A DNA stretch of 64,000 bases from assembly GCA_003255025.1 (NCBI GenBank), contig QANY01004990.1:186001-250000 (forward strand). The letters run 5' to 3'. Origin of the DNA: Datisca glomerata (lineage: Eukaryota; Streptophyta; Magnoliopsida; Cucurbitales; Datiscaceae). Position 1 is the first letter of the stretch; each line of letters opens with the position of its first letter. Below are positions 46,331-58,309 of the stretch, piece by piece. The position numbers were made by a program, and so were the translations under genes. Under the pieces are notes generated by a model. It did no database searches and was not told the origin of the DNA. It saw only the letters and a list, made by a program, of their open reading frames with translations.

Positions 46331-47377
46331 CATTACTTATTACACACGTTGAACTTCTGCAGATATGACAAATATTGGTTTAGCGTTGAAAGTAAACGAG
46401 GTTGAGTTCAATAGTGTCAAGATATCTACCTTGTCAAAGATAATGATTGTGTGAGTAAGATTATGATTGTGTGAGTAAGATTAAACTGAAACTATCACAA
46501 AAACAAAAACAAAAAAGGTTGAGAGATACATGTGCGTTTTGGAAACTTTATTATAGATATAAATCGAATCAAGTTTTGTGCCTAATTAATACATAGTGGA
46601 GAAGCTAAGGGCGAAAAAGATGATGAGATGTGGTTTTTAATTTGTGGGAAGGAATAAGGTTTTCCAGATTAAAGTTAGTTTTCCTTTATCAGTAGTCTTC
46701 TTCAAAGGTTAGTTTGATTATCCAAAGTTCAAAGTGAAAGTTGTCGGATGTCAGGTGTGTTCCTTAAAGGTAGCACATCAATTAGTAAGGGTCAATTGGA
46801 GGGGGCTTAAGAAATCTGCAGTAAAAGAATGTCATGGACGCAGTTAAAATGTCCTTGATTTACCTCTTAGAGATCGTCTTGCTACGGTGAGAAAAAAAAT
46901 GTCCGATTGAAATGTGACACCTTCAAATGGTAAAATAAGCTAAAAGATTTTAACAACCTTTCTTGGGGTTCCATATGTTATCATACAACTCTACTAGAGT
47001 CATTAAAGGAAACCAAGAAATAAAACTCTTAGGAGTGTTTAGTATGGGGTGATGTTATGTGAGATGCCTGGAAAGTAGAGTGAGTTTAATATTCTCTTGT
47101 TTGGTTTAATTTTTTTAGAGTGTTTTAAATTATCAGAATGTCAAGATACCCTGCATTCAGAACAGTTTGGCAAGTAACGAACAGTTTGGCAATTCATGAA
47201 CATGATTTTAACATTCTCTTGAGGGTATCTTGATACCACTCTAAATTAAGAGGTATATCCATTTTGAGCTTCTCTTCACAGGAGGAGGAGGAGGAGACTG
47301 AGAAGCCAAGTAACGAACAACTTGGAGGAAAGCAGATTGACCCACAGAACAGTTTTTCCAGTAGAAAGGAGCAATGG
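46331..47377. other. Intergenic DNA without a supported gene
   Basis: No domain seen. A GGA triplet run lies at 47281-47296. AGTGTTTAGTATGGGGTGAT at about 47035 recalls the TTTGGTAT ends of the inverted-repeat family but is not a clear match. Confidence 0.4.
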
Positions 47378-48514
47378 TTTTTTAATAAACTGGACTACAC
47401 TAACCATTTTACAGAAATTGACTAATACACTAATTTTTGCTTCCCCTGATCTCTGACCCAACTTCTACTCAAAATGCATTTATAAAATTACATGTTTACC
47501 CTTCACATCATTTCTCCTTTGTTTTTTATTTTTTCCACTCATTCGTTTTCTTCTTCATTTTCTTCATCGTTTTTTTCTTCATCTTCTTCATCTTCTTAGT
47601 TTTTCATGCAACAATAAAATATTTATTTATTTTCTTCTTCATGTTCATGAATTTTCTGAGAATATTTTTTTTTCTGAAAATGGATTTTTGCCCATTTTTA
47701 CAGATCTGAACCAGAAGATCTGACGATAACCTAGATCTGAAAATGGGTTTTTACCCTTTTTTTTGCAGTAATTCCTTCTTACAGATCTGAACCATATCGT
47801 GTAGCCATCGTGTAGACTGCACTATGGGTATACTGACATCGTGTAGTCATCGTGTATATTACACATTGGGTACACTGGCATCGCGTAACCATCGTGGAGA
47901 CTACACGATGGGTACACTGGCATCTTGGCCATCGTGTAGGATACCCATAGTTTACACGACACTAATATAGTCATCGTGCAGTCTACACTTACACGACGTC
48001 AGTGTACCCAATGTGTAGTTTATACGATGGCTACACGATATTGTTCAGATCTGTAAGAAGGAATTGCTGCTCAAAAATGGGTAAACCCCCATTTTCATAT
48101 CTGGTTTGTGGCTAGATATGGTTCAGATCTGTAAAAATAGGTAAAACCCCATTTTCAGATCTAGGTTGTCGTCAGATCTTCTGGTTCAGATCTGTAAAAA
48201 ATGGGCAAAAACCCATTTTCAGAAGAAAAAAATATTCTCAAAAAATTCATGAACATGAAGAAGAAAATAAATAAATATTTTCTTGTTGCATGAAAAAGGT
48301 AAGAAGATGAAGAAGACGAAGAAGAAAACGTAGAAGAAAACAAAGAAGAAGTGGAAAAATGAAAAACAAAGAAAGAGAAATGAGGTGAAGGGTAAACATA
48401 CAACTTTATAAATGCATTTTGAGTGGAATGTGAGTCAGGGCCAAGAGAAGCAAAAATTAGTATATGGGTCATTTCTGTAAAATGATTAGTGTAGGGGTCC
48501 AGTTTAGCAAAAAA
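47378..48514. mobile_element. Foldback-like element 2: near-complete 1.1-kb palindrome
   Basis: The left arm from 47378 (TAAACTGGACTACACTAACC) and the right arm ending at 48514 pair over almost their whole length. Shared segments include CATTTTACAGAAAT, CTCAAAATGCATTTATAAA, TTCATGAATTTT, CAGATCTGAACCAGAAGATC and AATTCCTTCTTACAGATCTG. The right arm has about 60 extra bases. The centre (about 47790-48050) consists of CATCGTGTAG words in both orientations. The matching frames at 47437-47709 (+) and 48161-48526 (-) are mirror images and T/F-rich, and I do not call them genes. Confidence 0.85.
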
Positions 48515-48584
48515 TTCAAAGTGCAATATCCGAAGCCCTTAATCTCCAATCCTTCAATTATTCATAAGTCTTTTTTAGTCAAGG

Positions 48585-48815
48585 ATAAAATTAAAATTTG
48601 GCAATAATGTTTAAAATATCTTCTTACATATTCTATCAAAACAAACAAACTAATCTAACACCATCACCATTAAATAATAACATTCTCAAGTGTTAACAAA
48701 CAAACTAATCTTAAATTTCCAAGCATATACATTCTCACAATCACATTCCAGCAATCTTATTCTGAAAATCATTTACTCACAATCTTATACCAAAAGATCT
48801 ATTAGGAGCTATTGA
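48585..48815 (-). mobile_element. Partial end of the long-inverted-repeat family
   Basis: The reverse complement starts with a GATCTTTTGGTATAAGATTG motif and continues GTGAGTAAATGATTTTC, AGAATGTATATGCTTGG and AAGATTAGTTTGTTTGTTAA, as in the ends at 20580 and 24396. It lies 70 bp right of foldback element 2. Confidence 0.75.
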
Positions 48816-50089
48816 CTTTTCGGCAAAAATATATTGGTTGACTTTCCATATGCTTTTCAGTTTTCAGGTAAGAATTTTTCATGGAATATCTTTGTGTAAT
48901 TATTTGTTACATTATTAGGATGAATAATACATGTTGAGCTTAGGAGCTATACCTCTCGTGGGTAGGGAGGGAAATATTACCCATAGATTTACGTATCCAC
49001 GAGTATCAGACCTTAAAGGATAAGGTGTGGGAGTTTAAAAATAGATTTCAGTAGGGAATGTGTATACAAAAATTACCCATGAGGATATGGATAGGGTGCG
49101 GGTTTAGGGGTATAATCTATAGTTGTATGTATTTACTTTCATTTTTGTTAAATAATTAAATGTATATTTTTTATGATGAACAGATCAAGCTGTGAAACTA
49201 TTTACGAATAAAAAAACAATATGATCCTTAACAAGTTTTAAATTCATTCATTTGAAATCTAGGCTCTTCTACATTATTTTTATTTACTTACTTTTTTATT
49301 ATTTTCCCCTCTATATTCTTTTTTTTATTCTCTTCCATCATTCCTTAAATCTGTAACTCACTATAGTCTCAAGAAACAAAGAGATATGTGTACGAACGAG
49401 ATATCAAACAATAAAAAGAAAGAAAATGATTAAATAGAGGAACTTTCCGGACATTTGGCAATCTCAAATGTGTCAATATAAATGGTGACTCATTATTTTA
49501 ATGAATCATTTCTTCAGGCATAAGAAGATTATGTATATACTTACTTAAAATCTCACTGATCAGATTCCATCGTGAAATATATATTTTTTTGAAGAATTCG
49601 TCATGATATATTTGATCTATGCATAATATCATGAAAAATAAATACAATTTTTTTGCTACTACTTAGTATTGACAAAAGGTCTAAAAAAATATCTAAAAAT
49701 ATCATATTTAGATATTTGTACCATATCGAAGTAAGAAACCATGGCATATATGTTTGGAATTTAGAAGTTTTCAAAACTTAGATGTATTTCAAATTATGTT
49801 TATTTTGATGTTCGTTATATGAAAAAACCATCGTTAGATTTTAATATGAAATATAAAAATAATTTCATGTTATTTTATAATTTATTATCAATTAATTATA
49901 GGTTACGAGTAGAAAAAATCTACTGGGGTAATTTCCATACCCTACCCATGAAATTTTCGTGGATATGAAGGTGGGTATGTAGAGAAATGTTTATGAGTAT
50001 AGAGAGTAGGTATGACACTATCCATACCATAATGCCCTACCCACTTACATTACTACTCGTAGACTCAAAATAGGCCTCAAAGCTTCTTA
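48816..50089. other. AT-rich DNA with a possible second plastid fragment
   Basis: 49247-49340 (TTCATTCATTTGAAATCTAG, then GCTCTTCTACATTATTTTTATTT) closely matches 2368-2425 in the plastid mosaic and looks like the same plastid spacer, with a CTATATTCTTTTTT extension. The rest has no supported feature. Confidence 0.5.
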
Positions 50090-51880
50090 AACACATGGGT
50101 TTTAAGCAGAATTATACCCCGTGGTAACTGATTTTGCAAAAATATACTACAACACTGATTTGTGTATGCCATAACCCTTGACCTATATCCCTTCACCATT
50201 TCCAATTTTTTTCTCTCATTGCCCTTCTTGCACACTAACTCACACTCTCTCTTCATCTTCATATTCATCTTTCTCTCTCCTAGAAACTCATTTCTCAAGA
50301 TAAACATAACAAAATGAGTTTTGTTAATTTTAATGGATTTTGTTAACATTTGTAATTTTAATAGGTTTTGTTAATTTTTTTAGGTTTTGATAAATTTGAT
50401 GGATTTTGTTAATTTTGAGAGAGAATGTAGAGAGAGAAAGATAAAACATAGAGCGTAGAGAGAAAGAGAGAAAGTCGAGAGAGGGGGGGTACATGACGTC
50501 CGTACACCAATTGTGTAATATACAAGATGGCTAAAAGATGCTCGTGTACCCATTGTGCAGTTTACACGATCGTAGTATAGTCATCATATAGTGTACACGA
50601 TCATCGTTTAGGCATCGTGCAGCCTACACATGTAATATATTTATTTGAATATTAATAAATATGAATGTTGAAAAAGAATGATTTGACATTTGATTTGATA
50701 TTGGGTAAGAAAAGTATTGGGAGAAAGAATGAATAAAAAATAGTGAGCTATGAGTACACGAACGTAGTGTAGTCATCGCGTAGTGTGCACAATATCTACA
50801 CGATTTTCGTGTAGGCATCGTGTAGACTACACATGTAATATATTTATTTATATATTAATAGATATAAAGGTTGGGTGTTGAAGAAAAATGATTTGAGAAT
50901 TTAATTTGATGTTGTGTAAATAAAATATTAGGGAAAATGAATAAAGAAAAAGTAAGTGGACGGTTAGCTATGAATACATGATGGTTACTCGATCATCGTG
51001 TAACGTGTAATCGTTTTGTACCCATGACATACCGTCCACTTACTTATCGTGTAGCGTGTAATCATCGTGTACTCATGACATACCATCCACTTATTTTTTT
51101 TTATTCATTCTTCCAAATACTTTTATTACATAACATCAAATCAAATACCAAATCATTTTTATATTTAAATAAATATATTACATGTATAGTGCTAGGTACA
51201 TGATGCCTACATGACAGATTGTGTAGACATCATGTACACTACACGATGCCAGTGTAGCAATCGTGTAGGCTAACGATGCTTGTGTAGACTACACGATGCC
51301 TACACGATGGGTGCACGCGCATCATGTAGCTATCCTATAGACTACATGATAGCTATGTGGGCATCGTGTAGACTACACGATGGGTACACGGATGTCGTGT
51401 AGGTATCGTGTAGACTCGTACTCAAAATTAGCAAAACCCAAAAAAATTAACAAAACCTATAAAAATTAATAAAATCCATTAAAATTAACAAAATTCATTC
51501 TCTCTCTACGATTTTTCTCTCTCAAATCTGGGCAAAAGTCAAAATTAACAAAACTCATCAAATTTCTGCCAATATTTTCATCCATTTTTCACCAAAATTA
51601 TAATAAAATTATAATTTTAACTCTCAACCTTAATTTTTTTAAAATGAAAAAGTGTAAAATCATAAAATAAATGAAGCATGAAGAAATAAAAAACGAAAAT
51701 GAGTTTATGAGAAAATTGATTTCTGAAAAAAATGAAAGAGATGTAAAGATGGAAGATGAAGAGAGAGAATGTTGGCCAATGTACAATAAGGACAATAAGA
51801 AAAAAAAGATAAAAAATAAAGGGAATATGTGCTGGGGTTAGAGAGTATACAAATTACTTTTGGAGTATATAGCAAATTCA
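50090..51880. mobile_element. Foldback-like element 3 with CATCGTGTAG core
   Basis: The left arm (about 50090-50560: TATACTACAACACTGATTTG and AACATAACAAAATGAGTTTT) and right arm (51420-51880: CTCAAAATTAGCAAAACCCA and AGTATACAAATTAC) are diverged reverse complements. The core carries the constant unit (AATATATTTATTTGAATATT, TTGACATTTGATTTGATATT) forward at 50630 and 50830 and reversed at 51060-51190, so the core is itself symmetrical. Short words TCATCGTGTA and CTACACGATG fill the spaces. There is a perfect palindrome at 51362-51382. Confidence 0.7.
51362..51382. repeat. Perfect palindrome of the core decamer
   Basis: CATCGTGTAG (51362-51371), one base, and CTACACGATG (51373-51382) pair exactly. 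The same decamers recur in all three elements. Confidence 0.97.
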
Positions 51881-54289
51881 AAATCCAGGGAGGGATATAG
51901 TTCAGCTAAAAAACCCCAAACTCTTCGATGAGTTGAACGAAGTGATCTTCCAAAACCAAGTTTGTTTATCATCTCCTCATGTATTCGTTGTACATATTTG
52001 ACCAGTAATAATTCTACAATCGTATTGTTTATTCGTTTGATCACTAGTAAAAGGGGTTCCTACTCTTTCAACCGACTCTAGCAGAAAATTTTGCACAAAA
52101 TACCAAACCATGAATCACAGAACACAGGGCAGAAGAATGATTTACTTTCCATTGTATTTGTCGAAGAAATTTAGCGTAGACGGAATCTAGTTCAACAATT
52201 TAGGGAAGATGAAGCTCAATCCAAAACTTTAGGGCATAAAAAATTAGTTTTAAGTTGCAGAAGAAATCGAGTTTAAAAAATTAGGGCAGAAGAAATTCAG
52301 TTAAAAAATCGGACGATTACTACAAAATTTAGGACAGCGGAAGTTTAGTTCAACACACAGTAAAAATGTAGTATGAAACCCCAAACGAATGTGAAAAGGT
52401 TAACGGTTCAACATTCACTAGAGCTTACATTTTCCTCAAATCAAAACGGCCAACGAACTAATGATGAAAGAAGGCTGCAGAATGGCTTAATGGAGAAGCT
52501 GCACCGCCACTGACGACCTCCAAAGTGCATTAGCCACTAACCATCTCCACAGGATCACAGAGGTTCTTTTAGGTGGAGAATAAACGGCATCGAGTAGGAG
52601 ATTAACGGCCCAATTAACCGAGACTAACTTGAAGGACAAATTTAGCAATAAGTAAAACTTGAAGGACTTAAATGACAGAAAACTTAAAATATGAGGGTAC
52701 ATTTTGTATTATCCCCTTAATTGTTTAATTTTAGTTTAGATCAGTTTGCGATAAAGCACTGTGACTATGTGCAGAGAAAAAGTTAGATTAGGATTAGACT
52801 GATTATTGCCTTCCTTGATTCCTTGGGCGGTTGTTGAGCTAACTAGCGCTTGGGTCTTTTGAAGGTATTTTATTTTTAAGAAAAACTGAAATTAACTAGT
52901 GATAATACACATGTGCAATGCACGGACTACATTATATTAGTTTGATATAATTTTTTGTAAAAAAATCTTACACCTGATAATCTTATATTGACTTATTTGA
53001 TGTAATTTTTTAAAATCTCCTTATTCAATGGCCTTAGACTATTTTTTTTCAAAAATAATTTTTCATGGGCACGTTAAAAGAAATGAAAAAACAAATAATT
53101 AAACAGCTAATTTACGCGTCAATGAAAAAAATACTAATGTTCAAAGGATCAACTTGATAGACAAAACACTAAATTGATTAAAAAATATTTAAAAATATAA
53201 AATTAATTTTAACAAAGAAGTATGAAAAATAATTATTCTCTGCCTTTCGTTCAAAAATAAGAAAACATGATTCACCTAAAGAAGGCTATGACTTTCATTT
53301 CGATATACTGCTAATGATTAATTGTGCAATAATGTTCGTAGAACATGCTCAAACAAAAAACTGTTAGTATTAGTCAAACAAAGACGACAATAAAAATATA
53401 TAAATTTGAATGTGTGAAAAGTATGAATTATGAAAAATAAAAAATGTAAACTAAAATATAGAGGGGAAAAATATATAAGATCTCTCTTCCAAGCTTTGTG
53501 CAATTGGTAGCTAGATTGAACTTTATAGGTATTTTTCGAAAGCACGTTAATTTCATTATTTACGTGAGAATTTGTAAGGATTTCAGTTTTATTTTTTCTT
53601 TATGGCTGCTGAATGTTGGTTTAATAACTTTTTTGTCTTCAGAGAAGAGAGAATAAGAAACAACACCAAGAAGGTGAAGAGTATGATTGTTTATGAGGTT
53701 ATATTAGTTCGCTTATTAATTTTTTATTAATTGGATGTTGATGGCTTTTTATATGACAATTTGTAACTATTTGAAAATAATCATTTATTTTTTACTTGTA
53801 ATTTTGACGAAAATATTGTTATAAGAACAAACTTATTTAGAAAATTCTAAAATTATACGGAGAGATAATTAACTTATTTAATTAGAAACTTAGTAATTAG
53901 TAAGTTTTCTTAAACAAAAAGAGGCTATCTTAACTTATCTTATTAATGTATGTTGTGTATCTATAGGTTATTATCAATAAGAAGAGAAATTAAAAAGACA
54001 TTAAGTTATATTTAAAACATTCAACATAGTTTTTCCATTTAAATTGAAGACAAAAATATTCAAATATTTTCATACACTCACAAACAAAAAGTTATAAAAT
54101 AGGATGATATGATATTTATTTTGTAGGAAGTGGAAAAGTCTCATCCATTTTAACATACACTTCTAATAATTTATTATGTTAGTTATTTATTATTTTAATT
54201 ATTTTAGTATCCATATAATATTGAATAAATATTATTTAATTAATCTACACTTGACATACAATTGGGTATGGCACTTGTCACAATTTAAA
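51881..54289. other. AT-rich intergenic DNA
   Basis: No supported gene. Frames here (for example - strand 51838-52044 and 52487-52702) have no domain. CACATGTGCAATGCACGG at 52908-52925 is the reverse-strand relative of the CGTGCGTTGCACG motif at 24625 and 27970. Confidence 0.45.
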
Positions 54290-54325
54290 GTGCACATACC
54301 CAACTTAGTGCACATACCCAACTTT
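54290..54325 (-). repeat. 18-bp tandem duplication at the 3' end of a LINE
   Basis: GTGCACATACCCAACTTA at 54290-54307 and GTGCACATACCCAACTTT at 54308-54325. It lies at the end of the - strand ORF2 and overlaps its stop. Confidence 0.9.
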
Positions 54326-54994
54326 ATATATGTATATAAAATTATCAAGTAAAAGAATGTCTACAACACTAGGATGGTTATAACCCATCCAATACATACA
54401 AGGTTCCATAGTAGAAGCTAATCTAGATAATCGACCAGCTACTCTATTACAAACTGTAGGAATATAAGAAATAGAACACAAGGAAAATTTTCTGAAAAAG
54501 TTCCTTAATGTTGTTGATGATGGCTCCGTAATCAGCCAAGCAAGAACCCGAAGCATTGATAGTATCTACCGCTAGGGCACAGTCGGATTCACTAAATTCA
54601 ATAGATAAATTATGTTGAATAGTAAAATATAATCCTTCAAAGACAGCCAGAGCTTCCGAGACAAGAGGAGAAAGACAACGAGAAATATATTTAGACATAG
54701 CAGCCATAAATTGCGAATAATGGTTCCCAAATCTAATTGAGAAGCATCCACATTCATTTTAAGATTTGAGCCTTGTGGTGGAGACCAATGTGACGTTGTT
54801 CTGACTCTATCTACTGAATTAATAGAGCGTGTCTTATCTATATGGTATTTATTCCAGTCCGAGTGAAATTTCAAGGCAAAAGAAAAAATACCCAGCCCTA
54901 TGCGAAAAGGTTTACCATGGAGGAGATTATTTCTTTGATTCCATATATTCCATAAAATCATTGCCACTTTAGCTAATTGAAAGCGGTCCAGGTG
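54305..54994 (-). pseudogene. LINE RNase H domain (RVT_3), frameshifted
   Basis: LAKVAMILWNIWNQRNNLLH leads into SHWSPPQGSNLKMNVDAS (first Asp). After a frameshift come SKYISRCLSPLVSEALAVFE (Glu), IEFSESDCALAVDTINASGS (Asp) and TVCNRVAGRLSRLAS, the C-terminal helix. It is similar in layout to the isolated domain at 16149-16902. Confidence 0.87.
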
Positions 54995-55220
54995 CAACCA
55001 TTTGGAGAAAATGGTGTAGCCAAGTAAGGAGTGTTTTTAACCTGCAAATAATTAGCCCGCTCTTCTGAGTTCCATACTTCCATAGCAAATGAACATATAA
55101 ACAAGGCATGGGTTGTTGTATCCATATCTTCACATAAAAGGCAACCGCTTCTAACATTAATCCCTCTCTTAGAGAGGTTATATGCTGAGGGGATGATATC
55201 CCAAGAGGCACGCCAAATAG
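54995..55220 (-). pseudogene. LINE ORF2 zf-RVT domain
   Basis: The in-register reading is ASWDIIPSAYNLSKRGINVR, then SGCLLCEDMDTTTHALFICS and FAMEVWN. It has the CxxC, H and C ligands of the zf-RVT domain that follows RT in plant LINEs. The listed open frame in another phase is a shadow. Confidence 0.85.
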
Positions 55221-55725
55221 ATAATTTTACTATTGGAGAGATTTTAAGGGACCATAGCTTTCTCCACTAAGGAGTTAGGCCAAGACTTGATGAGGAAATC
55301 TGGTGCCGGTTTAAAGAGATGGTTAGGTGGTAGCCACTTTTGACAGAATAAGTGTCAGATTTCATAAAGTGCAAATAATAGTGTCTGGTCCTCCATTCGG
55401 GACCAAGGGGATAAATAGAACAGAATTAACATCAGCTTCACATAAAGTCACTCTTAATTCACTAACACCCTGCCTATTATTTAGGATAAAATCCCCAACC
55501 TTTGAGTCTGAAAAATTAGGATGACAGTAAAAAGGTTTAAAAGAATGTGATTTGGGTATCCAATTTGATCTTGAAGTCGAAATTGAAGTTCCATCGCCTA
55601 CCCTCCACCTAGTCTTCTTTAATAGTAAGTCTCTGCCCTAAAGAATGAATCTCCAAGCGTAAGAGCAAGCTGACTTAGAGGGCCTAAAATGAAAGAGGAT
55701 GTGGGAAAATATTTGTCCTCTAGCC

Positions 55726-56930
55726 CTATTTGGCGAGTAAAGCTTGGTTAAATTCACTGAGAGATCGAAAACCTAACCCTCCTTTGGATTTTGGGAGGCA
55801 TAATTTTTTCCACGACAACCAATTCATCTTTTTACCCTGATCAGACTCACCCCTACAGAATTTAATGATGATGGAATTAAGCTCCTTACAAAAAGAGACC
55901 AGTAATTTAAAGACCGACATGAAATAAATAGGTATAACTTGGGCCACTGCTTTGATGAGAATCTCCTTTCCCCCAATAGAAAATCACTTTTCCTTCCATT
56001 TTGTAGAATGGATCAAAGTCTGGCTTTTATGTTGGAAAATAGGACCTGTTTGTTTTTCCCTGTAAATGATGTAAGGCCAAGATATATCTCATGGCAAGGG
56101 GAAATCACAATGTTGAGGATGTCCTTCAGGAGTTCTCTGAGATGGATTAAGGTATTCGGGCTAGAAGAGAGGATTGGTTTTTCATAGTTTATGGCTTGTC
56201 CCGAAGCTTTTTCATAGATGTAAAAAATAGCTTTGAGTAACCTACAATTTTCCTTAGTGGCTATCCAAAACAAGAGGCTATCATCGGCAAAAAATAAGTG
56301 CAAAATGATCGGGTTGTGCCTTGAGATTTTTGGACAAGTGAGGAATCTGTGGATTGTAAATTGGTTTAGCATGGCTGAAAAATCTTGGGCACACATAAGG
56401 GAAAATGTATGGGGAATGCGGGCCACCTTGACGTATTCCCCGAGATGGAAAGAAATGCCTTGTTGTTTCCTTATTAATCAAAATTGAATACGAAATTGAA
56501 TTGAGTCAGGTCCACCCACCTCGATGTGAAGCCCAATCTATTCATGATTCCTCAGATATAGGACAACTCAACACGATCATAGGCCTTTTTCATATCTAAT
56601 TTAAGGATAGTCGATCCTGAGTTGCCCTTCTTTCTATGGATGAATTGAATCATCTCAAATGCTAGAAGATGTTGTCTGATATTAGTCTCCCTTTGATAAA
56701 TGCTTTGAGATTCAGAAATAATGCTCGGAAGGATAGGCTTTAAATAATTTAACACTGTTGTAGAGACAATCTTGTAAATGACATTGCAGAGGTTGATGGG
56801 CTTGAAATCTTCTACTTTGCAGGCATTTTTCTCTTTAGGAATGAGGACTATAAAAGTATGATTAATGTCACACAAGTCCAAGTTATTATTAAGGTATTTC
56901 AGGTATAAATATATGATGTCACGACCCACT
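55726..56930 (-). pseudogene. LINE ORF2 reverse transcriptase with intact FADD
   Basis: Segments in order are NHTFIVLIPKEKNACKVEDF, then KPINLCNVIYKIVSTTVLNY, LKLDMKKAYDRVE (first catalytic Asp), SRGIRQGGPHSPYIF and LHLFFADDSLLFW. FADD is at 56291-56280 and intact. CHEIYLGLTSF and [20 protein letters not shown] follow, then [20 protein letters not shown]. At least three frame breaks separate them. Confidence 0.92.
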
Positions 56931-57199
56931 ATGTGCCAGTATTTTTGAAAGAAGAATATCAGAAATTCGTCAGGGACTAGATCTCTTGGAAGGGGTTATA
57001 TTATGGATGACTTCTTAAACTTCACAGACCTCAAACGAAGCTAGTAGAGCTTCATTCATCTCATCAGAGTTTATTGGGTTTACGAATTGTGTGTAGTTTC
57101 ATAACTCCACATCATTAGGGCAATCCGATGTAAATAAGGTCGAGAATAAATTAATAATAATGTTTTCAATACTTTCCCTTGAATCATCCCATAGTTCTT

Positions 57200-58293
57200 G
57201 TGCATCAAAAAGACATTTGATATGATTTCTACACTCTTTAGCTGAGGCTCGGGCATGGAAGTAGGTGGTGTTTCGGTCCCCTATTTCTAACCAATCAACT
57301 CATGATCTTTGCTTCCAGTAAGTCTCTTCCAAGGTGAGCAAATAATTTATCTCCCTTCGGAACGTCCCTAGCTCATTTCATTCTTCATTAGTGTTCACTA
57401 AATTTTGAAGGGAAGAAATCCTTTGCTGGCGAATTAAAATTTGCTTATTATGTGATCCAAATTTATTGTTACTCTAAAAACGGAGTTTTTCTGCACAATT
57501 TATAAGTTTAGAGCACACCCTTTAGGCTGATGACCACTCTTTTGTAATAACATCCTCGCCTTCTTTATTAGAAGTCCAGTATGCCTCAAATCTAAAAGGT
57601 TTACCCTGAGGGCGGAACACCTATGTTCTGTCGGCTTTAGGTGTGATTAGAATAGCCCGGTGATCTGAATTGAAAAGGTCCAGGTGTTCTACCACTGATG
57701 ATGGAAAGAGAGCATTATAGTCAGTTGGGCAAAAATTTCCATCCTAACGCTCTTTGATATTTGCATCGCCTTCCCTACCATTTGTCCAGGTGAAGTTTGG
57801 CCCTTTGAATGAAGCTCCATCAGACCACAGTCAGAGACCACCTTCCTAAATGCTTCCATTCAGCTAGAAATAAGATGGGAACCCACCCCCTAGTTTATCT
57901 CCCGGACTGAGAATCTTATTAAAATATCCAAATATCAACCAAGGACCCTATTGGTAGTTTTGCAATTTTCTCAATAGATTCCACGAATGTAACCTCATAG
58001 AGTGATTAGGATGTCCATAGATACCCATCAAACGCCAGCACCAACCATTCTCTTAAGTAACAATTAGAATAAGAAATGATCCAAACATCCCAATTGTCTT
58101 TCTAAAATAAAACTATTCCACTACTCCTCCTAGAGCTGTTAATTCCAAATCGAGCCGAAAAACCTAGCTTAATTCTGATTTGTTGGCAGCAACATTCTAG
58201 AATTTTAGTTTCCATCACAAACAAATACAATGATCCGCAATTTATCATTTTAGGGTTACCCAACCCCTAAACGTTCCAACTTAGGATATTCAT
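57200..58293 (-). pseudogene. LINE ORF2 endonuclease domain, degraded
   Basis: ORF2 starts MNILSWNV, then a stop replacing Arg, then GLGNPKM (58293 downward), the start of the apurinic-type endonuclease. FVMETKI follows (the catalytic Glu segment LMETK). The rest is out of frame in places. It nicks target DNA in active relatives. Confidence 0.75.
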
Positions 58294-58309
58294 GGCTCAC
58301 AGGTCAGCC

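Noticed and set aside
47437..48526. Two similar hydrophobic frames on opposite strands
   Set aside because: They are mirror copies in the arms of the palindrome, with T-rich runs read as Phe. I see no domain or conserved start.
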